6,187 nucleotides of DNA from Methanomassiliicoccaceae archaeon (GCA_016919565.1 JACXTO010000017.1:1-6187), one strand, 5' to 3'. Shown: positions 1 to 5,888, counted from the stretch's first letter. Notes: generated by a model from the sequence alone, not told the origin. Made by a program: numbers and translations.

Positions 1-927
1 ATAATAATAGTCCTCGCCCTTAGGCAGTGGGAGCACGATGTCCGGAGCGGTCACTCTTTGCACCGGCGCTTTGAGCGACAGCAACAACTCCTCGCCGATC
101 CGAGCGGCGATCTCGGAGGCCAGGCCGCAGCTCTTCGGCGCCTCATGCACGATGACCGCCCGACCGGTCCGCTTGACGGACGATAGCACACCGTTCCAGT
201 CCAGAGGCGATAGGGTCCTCAGGTCCAGTACCTCGCAGGACGTCCCTTCCTTCTCCGCCGCCTCCACCGCCCTCTGGATGGCTGGCACCATCGCCCCCCA
301 ACCGACCACGGTGACGTCCTTGCCCTGCTTTACCAGCCGCACCTTGCTCAATGGAAGGACGTACTCGCCCTCCGGCACCTCCTCCTTGAAGAGGCGGTAA
401 GAGCGCGTCGGCTCCAGGAATATCACCGGGTCGGGGTCGCGGATCGCCGCCGTGAGCAGCCCCTTCGCCTCCAATGGCGTTGAAGGAACGACCACCTTCA
501 GGCCCGGAGTCTGGCAGAACAATGCCTCGGTGCTCTCGGAATGGTGCTCCAATGCCTTCACGCCCGCCCCGTAGGGCGTCCGTATGACCATGGGGACGGT
601 GAGCCTGCCCCTGCTCCGGTTGCGCATGCGGGCGGCATGCGAGACTATCTGGTTGAACGCTGGATAGATGAAACCCATGAACTGGATCTCGGCGACCGGG
701 CGAAGGCCGTTCATGGCCATGCCTATCGCCACCCCTACGATGCCGCTTTCTGCCAGGGGCGTGTCGATGACCCGGCCCTTGCCATACTTCTTGAACAGGC
801 CGTCGCTGACGCGGAACACCCCTCCGTTCAAACCGACGTCCTCGCCCAGCAGCAGCACGTTCGGGTCGCGCGCCATCTCCTCGTCCATCGCGGCGTTCAG
901 CGCCTGGACCATGTTCATTACCGCCAT
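1..927 (-). CDS. pdhB: 2-oxoacid (pyruvate) dehydrogenase E1 component, beta subunit, C-terminus cut by window edge
   Basis: This is the beta chain of the thiamine-diphosphate-dependent E1 that decarboxylates a 2-oxoacid and reductively acylates the lipoyl arm of E2 in the cytoplasm. Reading the minus strand from 927 gives 309 uninterrupted codons to position 1. It begins MAVMNMVQALNAAMDEEM, followed by LLLGEDVG (about residues 26-33, with the glutamate that activates the cofactor), DTPLAESGIVGVAIG (55-69), EIQFMGF, RTPYGAG and LEHHSES (126-132). The transketolase C-terminal domain follows, with VTVVGWGAMV and VLDLRTLSPLDW, and a last visible stretch VTAPDIVLPLPKGEDYYY. Relatives are about 325 residues long, so only about 15-20 residues are missing. 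An ATG at 933 overlaps the pdhA stop, but the ribosome binding site at 934-942 is well spaced only for 927. It is the third gene of lipA-pdhA-pdhB. HHSES resembles branched-chain oxoacid enzymes, so the substrate is not settled. Confidence 0.93.
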   Translation of the reverse strand, partial: MAVMNMVQALNAAMDEEMARDPNVLLLGEDVGLNGGVFRVSDGLFKKYGKGRVIDTPLAESGIVGVAIGMAMNGLRPVAEIQFMGFIYPAFNQIVSHAARMRNRSRGRLTVPMVIRTPYGAGVKALEHHSESTEALFCQTPGLKVVVPSTPLEAKGLLTAAIRDPDPVIFLEPTRSYRLFKEEVPEGEYVLPLSKVRLVKQGKDVTVVGWGAMVPAIQRAVEAAEKEGTSCEVLDLRTLSPLDWNGVLSSVKRTGRAVIVHEAPKSCGLASEIAARIGEELLLSLKAPVQRVTAPDIVLPLPKGEDYYY

Positions 928-929
928 GC

Positions 930-2012
930 TCATCCCTCCTTTCTGCCGGGATCGCGGCGATGGGAATCGAGCTGCGCCTTCAGGTCATCAGGCATTTCGG
1001 CGTAGGTGTAGGAAAACACCTCGTCCAGGGTCGGTCTGGCATGCTCCTCGGCCTTCTTCACCTCTTCCTCCACGAATTGGCCTAGCTCCGCCACCAGGGC
1101 CTTCTCCTTGACGTCGTCCCAGATCCCCTTCTTCATCAGGTAGGTGCGGAAGCGGGTTATCGGGTCCCGCTCCGTCCAATACTTCAGCTCCTGCTCGGTC
1201 CGGTAGCGCGTGGCATCGTCAGAGGTGGTGTGGTCGCTCATCCTGTAGGTGAACGACTCTATGAGCGTTGGCCCCTCTCCGCGCCTCGCCCGCTCGACCG
1301 CCTCTTTGGCCGCTGAGTAGAGCGCGAGCACATCGTTCCCGTCCACGAGGATCCCTGGGAACCCATAGGCCACCGCCTTCTGGGCGATCGTCTTCGACGC
1401 GGTCTGCTTCTCCCGCGGGACTGATATGGCCCACTGGTTGTTCTGGCAAACGAATACGGTCGGGGTCTTCATCACGCCGGCGAAGTTGAGCCCCTCGTGG
1501 AAATCTCCCTCCGATGAGCCGCCGTCCCCGAAGAAGCATAGCGTTACTCCCTTCTCGTTCCGATACTTCATAGCGAAGGAGATCCCCACGGCATGGGGGA
1601 CCTGGGAGCCTACCGGGACGGATGAGGGGGTGATGCGCACCCCTTCGCCGTAGCGGCTGCCTTCCTCATTGCCCATCCAGTAGAGCATCGTCCGCCAGAG
1701 CGGGGCGCCCCGCAGAAGCAGCGCGCCGAGCTCCCGGAACGCCCAGACCATCCAGTCCGTCTCTTCCAGGGCCATGGCCGGACCGATCTGGCTGGCCTCC
1801 TGCCCTCTGCTCGATGGATAGGCTCCGAAACGGCCCTGCCTCTGCAATCGTATCGACTTCTCGTCCGCCATCCTCGTCAGGAGCATGGTGCGATAGACAT
1901 CGAGCAGGCGCTTATCGTCGATCTTCGGTTCAAGCTCCTTGTTGACATTCCCGTCCTTGTCGAGTATCTGGAGCATCCTACCTTTCAAAGGGTCGTAGTC
2001 GTCCACTAGCAT
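930..2012 (-). CDS. pdhA: 2-oxoacid (pyruvate) dehydrogenase E1 component, alpha subunit
   Basis: Alpha chain of the heterotetrameric E1, which binds the diphosphate end of thiamine diphosphate and works with PdhB and the E2 lipoyl domain. The protein is 360 residues, the usual length. Visible motifs are RQGRFGAYPSSRGQEA (59-73), PVGSQVPHAVG (133-143), the ThDP/Mg signature GDGGSSEGD (162-170) ending in NN at 191-192, LVDGNDVLA (222-230), and the conserved loop YRMSDHTTSDDATRYR (256-271). The overall pattern resembles Bacillus-type PdhA, while the HTTSDD loop is also close to branched-chain oxoacid E1 alpha. The frame stays open upstream to 2198, but those 62 codons are arginine-rich and lie over the end of lipA. 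The ATG at 2012 has GAGGT about 8 bases before it and gives the family N-terminus. It begins 4 bases after the lipA stop, and its own stop overlaps the alternative pdhB start, so the three genes are one operon. Confidence 0.95.
   Translation of the reverse strand: MLVDDYDPLKGRMLQILDKDGNVNKELEPKIDDKRLLDVYRTMLLTRMADEKSIRLQRQGRFGAYPSSRGQEASQIGPAMALEETDWMVWAFRELGALLLRGAPLWRTMLYWMGNEEGSRYGEGVRITPSSVPVGSQVPHAVGISFAMKYRNEKGVTLCFFGDGGSSEGDFHEGLNFAGVMKTPTVFVCQNNQWAISVPREKQTASKTIAQKAVAYGFPGILVDGNDVLALYSAAKEAVERARRGEGPTLIESFTYRMSDHTTSDDATRYRTEQELKYWTERDPITRFRTYLMKKGIWDDVKEKALVAELGQFVEEEVKKAEEHARPTLDEVFSYTYAEMPDDLKAQLDSHRRDPGRKEG
934..942 (-). promoter_or_regulatory. Shine-Dalgarno site of pdhB that decides its start
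   Basis: On the minus strand the sequence reads AAAGGAGGG, a near-perfect match to the archaeal anti-Shine-Dalgarno sequence. It lies inside the last codons of pdhA. It abuts the ATG at 933, which is too close, and is 6-7 bases before the ATG at 927, a normal distance. This favours 927 as the start and suggests that pdhB is translated by its own strong initiation rather than only by coupling to pdhA. Confidence 0.75.
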
Positions 2013-2016
2013 TTCA

Positions 2017-2952
2017 TCAACCTCTAACGATGGAATTGAACGCCGCCTCGGCCCGGTACGAGGACCGGACGAACGGACCGGATTCGACGTGGGCGAATCC
2101 CAGCGCCTCCGCTGCTGCCTTGAGCTCAGCGAATTCCTCCGGCGGCACGTAGCGTGATACTGGGAGCTCCCCGTTCTTAGGCCTGAGGTATTGGCCAAGG
2201 GTCAACAGGTCGACCTTGGCATCTCGCAGGTCGGACATGCAAGCAATGACCTCCAACCTCTCCTCTCCCAATCCGAGCATGATCGAGCTCTTCGTGATCA
2301 TCCGCGAGTCGTATGACTTGATCATCCGCAGCAGATCCAAGGACCGCTGGTAGTCGGCCTTCGGGTCCCTTATCGCCTTCTGCAGGGACTGGACCACCTC
2401 GATGTTGTGGCCGATGACGTCCGGCCCGGCCGTGACCACAAGCCGCAGCGCGTCCCAGTTCCCGCCCAGGTCAGGGATCAGCAGTTCGACGCGCGTCCGC
2501 GGCGATTTCGACCTGATAGCTCGGACCGCTTCGGCGAACACCGATGCCCCGCCGTCGTCGAGGTCGTCGCGTGTCACGGAGGTCAGCACAACATGATCCA
2601 ATCTCAGCTCCTTCACGGCCCTCGCCACCCTCTCCGGCTCGGATCCATCGACCGGTGCCGGAGGTCGGTCGTGAGGGACGGAACAGAAACGGCAATGGCG
2701 GGTGCAGGCGTCCCCGAGTATCAGCATGGTCGCGCTCCCACGCCCCCAGCACTCGCCCAGGTTCGGGCATTGGGAGGAGTCGCAGACCGTCCTCAGCCCT
2801 TCGCTTCGCAGGACGTCTCGAACGGCCGCTACAGATGAGGCGCTGTGATAGCGCACCTTCAGCCAATCCGGCTTGGGAAGTTCAGAGGTATGGCTAGCCA
2901 TTCGATATCGCCGATTCATTGGAGGTAGGGGTAATACTATCTTTCTATTCAT
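2017..2952 (-). CDS. lipA: Lipoyl synthase (radical SAM)
   Basis: LipA inserts two sulfur atoms into an octanoyl group held on a carrier lysine, making the lipoyl cofactor of E2 and related proteins. All hallmarks are visible: the auxiliary cluster cysteines C57, C62 and C68 (CDSSQCPNLGEC), the radical-SAM CxxxCxxC at C83, C87 and C90 (CTRHCRFC), LTSVTRDDLDDGGAS (123-137), GHNIEVV (181-187), MLGLGE (225-230), TLGQYLRP (251-258), and the C-terminal RSSY (296-299), whose serine ligates the auxiliary cluster. Length is 311 from this start. Two later in-frame ATGs, at 2919 and 2901, are possible. None has a good ribosome site, and homology begins near PDWLKVRYHS (28-37), so 2901 (294 residues) is a real alternative. 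It is first in the operon with pdhA and pdhB, which fits supply of cofactor to their complex. No octanoyl transferase or lipoate ligase is in view. Confidence 0.95.
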   Translation of the reverse strand: MNRKIVLPLPPMNRRYRMASHTSELPKPDWLKVRYHSASSVAAVRDVLRSEGLRTVCDSSQCPNLGECWGRGSATMLILGDACTRHCRFCSVPHDRPPAPVDGSEPERVARAVKELRLDHVVLTSVTRDDLDDGGASVFAEAVRAIRSKSPRTRVELLIPDLGGNWDALRLVVTAGPDVIGHNIEVVQSLQKAIRDPKADYQRSLDLLRMIKSYDSRMITKSSIMLGLGEERLEVIACMSDLRDAKVDLLTLGQYLRPKNGELPVSRYVPPEEFAELKAAAEALGFAHVESGPFVRSSYRAEAAFNSIVRG

Positions 2953-3026
2953 ATCCTAAGGAGGGCGCTATGGATGGACAACGGACCGGTCAAGGCATTT
3001 GGCCATCTGGCATGATTCGACACAGC

Positions 3027-3035
3027 ATATAAATA
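3027..3035. promoter_or_regulatory. TATA box of the SRP RNA gene, possibly shared with lipA
   Basis: On the plus strand ATATAAATA is a good archaeal box A. Its centre is about 26 bases before 3058, the predicted 5' end of the SRP RNA, exactly the spacing expected for archaeal polymerase. Read on the minus strand the same bases give TATTTATAT, which could place a lipA transcript start near 3005 and a leader of about 50 bases. No other AT-rich box is seen upstream of lipA. The plus-strand role is well supported by spacing; the minus-strand role is inference. Confidence 0.72.
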
Positions 3036-3057
3036 GGGCTGCAACTTAATTGGGGCC

Positions 3058-3367
3058 GCTAGGCTTGACCGGGACGTTCGGCGTGTCCTTATACACCGCA
3101 AACCGTCGATAACGGGGGTGACAGCGGAGGACGACGTAACTGGAACCTTGCATGCCCAATCATCGACTATGAGGCCCTGTCCTACGGGGCCGGTGGCGGT
3201 CTCGCGGCGCAGCTGGAGGGTTGCGCCCCTGGCCCTAATCACGGGGACCGGGTCAGGCCCTGACGGGAGCAGCCTAACCGTGGACTACCGGCGCTCGAAG
3301 GGGAGCGGGGCTGAGAAGGCGATTGGACCACATGCTTGGGACCAGGCGGCAACCTCTGTGGCCTAGC
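3058..3367 (+). ncRNA. Signal recognition particle RNA (archaeal 7S RNA)
   Basis: The RNA scaffold of SRP, which with SRP54 and SRP19 delivers nascent membrane and secreted proteins to the translocon. The ends pair: GCTAGGC at 3058-3064 with GCCTAGC at 3361-3367, giving about 310 bases, normal for archaea. Helix 5 pairs include CTGG 3140-3143 with CCAG 3342-3345, GCATG 3150-3154 with CATGC 3331-3335, and CCAATC 3156-3161 with GATTGG 3321-3326. The Alu end shows two adjacent hairpins, GGAC/GTCC around 3072-3088 and CCGT/ACGG around 3103-3115. GGGGC 3186-3190 can pair with GCCCC 3225-3229 at the base of helix 6. The SRP54-binding helix 8 is unmistakable: GGTCAGG (3251-3257), CCC, loop TGAC (3261-3264), GGG, AGCAGCC (3268-3274). 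The tetraloop is UGAC rather than GNAR. The open frames crossing this stretch have no recognisable protein and are rejected. Exact ends could shift by a few bases. Confidence 0.94.
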
Positions 3368-3375
3368 ACTCCACT

Positions 3376-4383
3376 TCAATCTGCGCAGCGAAGGCAATCG
3401 TTCTTCTTCCCGTGCAGCGGCTTGCAGCCCGTGATGATCTCCTTGCTGAAATCGAAGATCGTCCTTTCCTCGTCGCCCTGCTTCAGGACCAGCTTGGCGG
3501 ACGCGTCCACCTTACCAACCACCGAGCCTGTGACGCCGACATCGTCGAAGAGGTCGATCACCTTCTGCGACCATTCCGGCTTGGCCGTGACCACGAAGCC
3601 GCAGCCCTGGTAGCTCTTCACGAATTGCACGAAGTCCGCTCCCTTTGGCCGGGGAATGAGATCGACGTCCACTGACCCACCTTTCTCGCTCGTCTCCAGG
3701 AGCATCCCCAGCGTTCCGATCGAACCCGGGTTGCTCATATCCTTGCCGGCATGCACGAGGTGCCTCTTGCCGATCTCGTTCATGACGAGCATCTGCTTGC
3801 GGCACTGCTCGTCGTCCTTTTTGCTCGTGGTGTCCCACGCGAACTCAAGCTTCTCCGGGAAGAATCCGTCCAGGTCCATGGCGAAGATGATGTCGTCGCC
3901 TGCTTCGGCCGTGTGGCTGTAGATCACCGCATGCCTCTCTGCCGTTCCCAGGATCGCCACATCGATGGCGTTGTAATGGCAATCAGGGTGGGTGTGACCG
4001 CCGACCACGGGAACGCCGAACTTGCGCACCGCGCGCTCCATGCCCTTCATCACCTGGCCGCAGACCTTCTCGTCCTTCATGGAGAGGACGTCGACCATTG
4101 CTAATGGCTTCCCGCCCATGGCCGCGATGTCGTTGATGTTGACCAGAACAGAGTAATAACCGGCGAAGAACGGATTAGCTTTGACGAGCGACTCCATTAT
4201 CCCATCCGCGGCAAGGAGCAGAACGGAATCGCCATAGGCTAATACCGCGGCGTCCTCGCCATAGGATGCGAGGACCTCAGTTCCCGGGAGGATCGGAAAG
4301 AAGTTGATGACCTCGGAGATGAGCCGCTTCCTCGTCACCCCGGGATGGGAGCGTATCTCCTTTACCAGTTCGTCAAGATTCAT
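3376..4383 (-). CDS. AIR synthase (PurM)-related protein, methanogenesis marker protein 2 family, with cysteine tail
   Basis: A 335-residue PurM/SelD-like ATP-binding fold whose reaction is not established. Its pattern fits the family known as putative methanogenesis marker protein 2. Seen in order: N-terminal MNLDELVKEIRSHPGVTRK; GEDAAVL (42-48); LLLAADGI (55-62); the superfamily motif VNINDIAAMGGKPLAMV (81-97), whose acidic residues normally bind Mg-ATP; GVPVVGGHTHPD (123-134); AGKDMSNPGSIGTLGMLLE (212-230); IPRPKGADF (243-251); and FDFSKEIITG (310-319), where relatives usually end. A further tail carries C320, C330 and C333 (C-x9-C-x2-C), possibly a metal or cluster site. The ATG at 4383 follows GAGGG closely and a TATA-like box near 4408-4420, so the leader is very short and the start is secure. 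It stands alone, converging on the SRP RNA gene. Other PurM relatives include selenophosphate synthase, thiamine-phosphate kinase and HypE; none fits as well. Confidence 0.83.
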   Translation of the reverse strand: MNLDELVKEIRSHPGVTRKRLISEVINFFPILPGTEVLASYGEDAAVLAYGDSVLLLAADGIMESLVKANPFFAGYYSVLVNINDIAAMGGKPLAMVDVLSMKDEKVCGQVMKGMERAVRKFGVPVVGGHTHPDCHYNAIDVAILGTAERHAVIYSHTAEAGDDIIFAMDLDGFFPEKLEFAWDTTSKKDDEQCRKQMLVMNEIGKRHLVHAGKDMSNPGSIGTLGMLLETSEKGGSVDVDLIPRPKGADFVQFVKSYQGCGFVVTAKPEWSQKVIDLFDDVGVTGSVVGKVDASAKLVLKQGDEERTIFDFSKEIITGCKPLHGKKNDCLRCAD

Positions 4384-4407
4384 GCGTCCCTCTTAAGCTC
4401 GTTATCC

Positions 4408-4420
4408 GGATAAAAAGCTT
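4408..4420 (-). promoter_or_regulatory. TATA-like promoter element of the PurM-related gene
   Basis: The minus strand reads AAGCTTTTTATCC, an AT-rich box in otherwise mixed sequence. Its centre, near 4414, predicts a transcript start around 4388, only about 5 bases before the ATG at 4383, so the message would be nearly leaderless. Assignment rests on composition and spacing only. Confidence 0.5.
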
Positions 4421-4555
4421 ACCAGCGTTAATTTGCTCATGGTAACTCATCTTCAGACCGTCCTCTTGGCTGGCTTGTTCATCTTCTTGCGCATATCAAC
4501 AATAATGGGGAGAAACTTATAGGAGTTATGTTCGTGCATGGCACACGCGCACCAA
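4421..4555. other. Intergenic stretch between the membrane-protein gene and the PurM-related promoter
   Basis: No convincing gene is seen. A short minus-strand frame, open from 4677 to 4453, overlaps the end of the membrane-protein gene out of frame and ends in a basic stretch, MRKKMNKPAKRTV, with neighbour-like GC-rich codons. It matches nothing I recognise. A weak hairpin can form from CGTGT and GCACG just after the membrane-protein stop (about 4533-4547), but no clear T-run follows, so it is not called a terminator. Confidence 0.4.
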
Positions 4556-5041
4556 TTATAAAGGCTGGAAGTTTTGCGGGTTCTCCCCTTGGATGTAGCA
4601 TTGATAGACCCAATAATCATTCGGATCGCCTTGGAGCATTCTAGTACGACTATAAACCGTTGATTGACCTGGCTCAAGATAGAAGGTTTGTGACCAAGGT
4701 TCCATTTCAGATGCAGTAATAAGGTTGACTACCACCGTAACATTTCCCGCTTCTTTGCCAACATTCTTGATAGTATAGGAAAATTGGACCCAGAATACAC
4801 CATTCGTAGAGCCGATGTGTATCGCACCATGAGAAACAATTTCAAATTTGACTGCTGGCGTAAAGACTCCAAATCCAACTAGTATTGACCCCAGGACAAT
4901 GATAGCGATTATAAGCACCGTTAATAGGATTAGATATTTCTTAGGCGGGGGATTTTGCCTCTTTTCTATCGATGATGGCGGTGTATCGGCCAGATTGTTA
5001 CCTTCGATAGTCCCAACTCCCAAGCATTTAGCAAATAACAT
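4556..5041 (-). CDS. Small single-pass membrane protein with outer beta-rich domain, unknown function
   Basis: I do not recognise this 161-residue protein. It has a polar, proline-containing N-terminal part (1-33), the positive patch KK at 34-35, then a strongly hydrophobic segment, YLILLTVLIIAIIVLGSILV and onward, at about 36-60. The remaining 100 residues alternate in beta-strand fashion, with FWVQFSYTIKNVGKEAGNVTVVVNL and LEPGQS, a layout common in archaeal extracellular Ig-like or CARDB/FxLYD-type domains. This suggests an anchor with the C-terminal domain outside the cell. The first ATG is used; no other ATG lies before the membrane segment, and no good ribosome site precedes it. The gene is visibly more AT-rich than lipA, pdhA, pdhB or the PurM gene, which could mean recent transfer. 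It stands between two unrelated genes of the same strand with gaps of about 170 and 160 bases, so it is probably a separate unit. Confidence 0.72.
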   Translation of the reverse strand: MLFAKCLGVGTIEGNNLADTPPSSIEKRQNPPPKKYLILLTVLIIAIIVLGSILVGFGVFTPAVKFEIVSHGAIHIGSTNGVFWVQFSYTIKNVGKEAGNVTVVVNLITASEMEPWSQTFYLEPGQSTVYSRTRMLQGDPNDYWVYQCYIQGENPQNFQPL

Positions 5042-5200
5042 TCATAAAGCTTATTCTTATTGAATAGGGAGAGAAGGCGAGAAAAGTTGAAAGGGGTTTG
5101 TGGGAAGTGCGAACGCTGCTTTGAAGCGCTTGCATCGTGCCGGTTTTACCCTGACGTTTTCGGGTAGATTCAAAGTTAAGCCCGTTGACGGCCGGACTCA
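5042..5200. other. Intergenic region between the regulator and the membrane-protein gene
   Basis: No gene is seen. On the minus strand, after the regulator stop, TACCC and GGGTA (about 5147-5166) can form a hairpin with a ten-base loop. Further on there are pyrimidine-rich stretches with two short T-runs (about 5080-5096), the kind of sequence where archaeal transcripts often end. AT-rich sequence at about 5050-5065 could serve as a promoter for the membrane-protein gene. All three are weak calls. Confidence 0.35.
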
Positions 5201-5782
5201 TCAGAAGCTCAATCTGGTCTGCTTCGTCTCCTTGACCAGGACGCCGGCGTCGAAGGCCTCGACAAGGATCCGTCCAAGAAGCTCCAGATAGTCTTCCTTT
5301 AGCTTGTCATCCTCGATCAGGTAAGCTTTCGAGCTGTCCGGTATCCTGAACCCTGACTTGGCCAAGGACTGCTTCGCCTCTTGCCTTTCCTCCTTGGTGG
5401 CCTCTCGGCCGGCTGGAGACTTCGCCCCGGCCTTGATCAGTTCGTCGTAGAACACCGGTCGCCTGAAGAGCCGGTTCATTGTGTAAAGGATGATGGCGTC
5501 CGAACGCTCCTCCTCGCCGAACATCTCCCGGGCCTTGATCCCGATCATCTCATAGACGTCCCTTTCCTTTCCCTTGACTGGCACATAGATCTTGGAGGGC
5601 GGAACCTCTCTCTCCCTGAGGACGTTCAGGTCGGTCATCGCCCTCAGGTATCCGGTGAGTATGAGCCTGTGGAGATCGAACCCCTTCACCTTCAGCTCTC
5701 TCGATATCGCGCTGATGGATTTGCCGTCCTCTTTGAGCAAATCGAGGATTACCGCTCTCAAATCGCGCTCTGGGTGGAACAT
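5201..5782 (-). CDS. Winged-helix DNA-binding protein, probable transcriptional regulator
   Basis: A 193-residue soluble protein. Residues 7-58 look like a winged helix: helix LRAVILDLLKED, turn, SISAISRELKV, recognition helix DLHRLILTGYLRAMTDL, then a wing VLREREVPPSKIYVPV (54-69). The remainder is helical and charged: RDVYEMIGIKAREMFGEEERSD (74-95), then RPVFYDELIKAG (108-119), and a last helix DYLELLGRILVEAFDAGVLV (164-183), likely for dimer contact or ligand sensing. No cysteine cluster or known effector domain is visible, so the family beyond winged helix is not named. The ATG at 5782 has no ribosome site but lies about 8 bases after the start predicted from the TATA-like TTTAATATT, so it is probably leaderless. 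The promoter is overlapped by direct repeats (5793-5813), suggesting it controls itself and perhaps the divergent gene at 6009. Confidence 0.8.
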   Translation of the reverse strand: MFHPERDLRAVILDLLKEDGKSISAISRELKVKGFDLHRLILTGYLRAMTDLNVLREREVPPSKIYVPVKGKERDVYEMIGIKAREMFGEEERSDAIILYTMNRLFRRPVFYDELIKAGAKSPAGREATKEERQEAKQSLAKSGFRIPDSSKAYLIEDDKLKEDYLELLGRILVEAFDAGVLVKETKQTRLSF

Positions 5783-5792
5783 CTGCTAACAG

Positions 5793-5813
5793 ATATGGTA
5801 ACAAATATGGTAA
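5793..5813. promoter_or_regulatory. Tandem direct repeats over the regulator promoter, putative operator
   Basis: ATATGGTAA occurs at 5793-5801 and again at 5805-5813, a period of 12 bases, slightly more than one helical turn. The second copy runs into TATTAAA (5814-5820), which on the minus strand is the TATA-like box of the winged-helix gene; the first reaches the predicted transcript start near 5791. A protein bound here would block the promoter. Repeats and spacing are seen directly; operator function is inference. Confidence 0.55.
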
Positions 5814-5888
5814 TATTAAACTATCTTAACATCGTTATCCTGTTCATCAATAGATATCAGGTATGACTCAATTGTAGTTCAGAAAAAA

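Noticed and set aside
1..1111. Plus-strand open frames over the pdhA-pdhB region
   Set aside because: They are mirror frames of GC-rich genes; only the minus strand shows enzyme motifs.
2013..2198. N-terminal extension of the E1 alpha reading frame up to 2198
   Set aside because: These 62 codons lie over the conserved end of lipA, are arginine- and serine-rich without any family pattern, and the ATG at 2012 has both a ribosome site and the family N-terminus.
2949..3366. Open frames on both strands across 2949-3366
   Set aside because: They overlap the SRP RNA, whose helices and helix 8 motif explain the sequence; the translations have no recognisable domain.
3412..4104. Plus-strand open frames antisense to the PurM-related gene
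   Set aside because: Low-complexity His/Leu/Val-rich or Ser-rich translations typical of antisense shadows; the minus strand is clearly coding.
4414..5053. AAAGCTTA at 4414-4421 and 5046-5053 as flanking repeats of the AT-rich island
   Set aside because: Eight bases containing a common palindrome can occur by chance, and the bases around them differ; no transposase or longer repeat supports mobility.
5190..5210. CTGATGAGTCC on the minus strand at the regulator stop, resembling a hammerhead ribozyme core or C box of a C/D RNA
   Set aside because: The required GAAA with a matching stem II is absent, and no D box lies at a suitable distance; it is simply the end of the coding frame.
5381..5866. 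Plus-strand 161-codon frame antisense to the winged-helix gene
   Set aside because: It has no ribosome site or domain, ends in the AT-rich promoter, and the minus strand shows a coherent winged helix.
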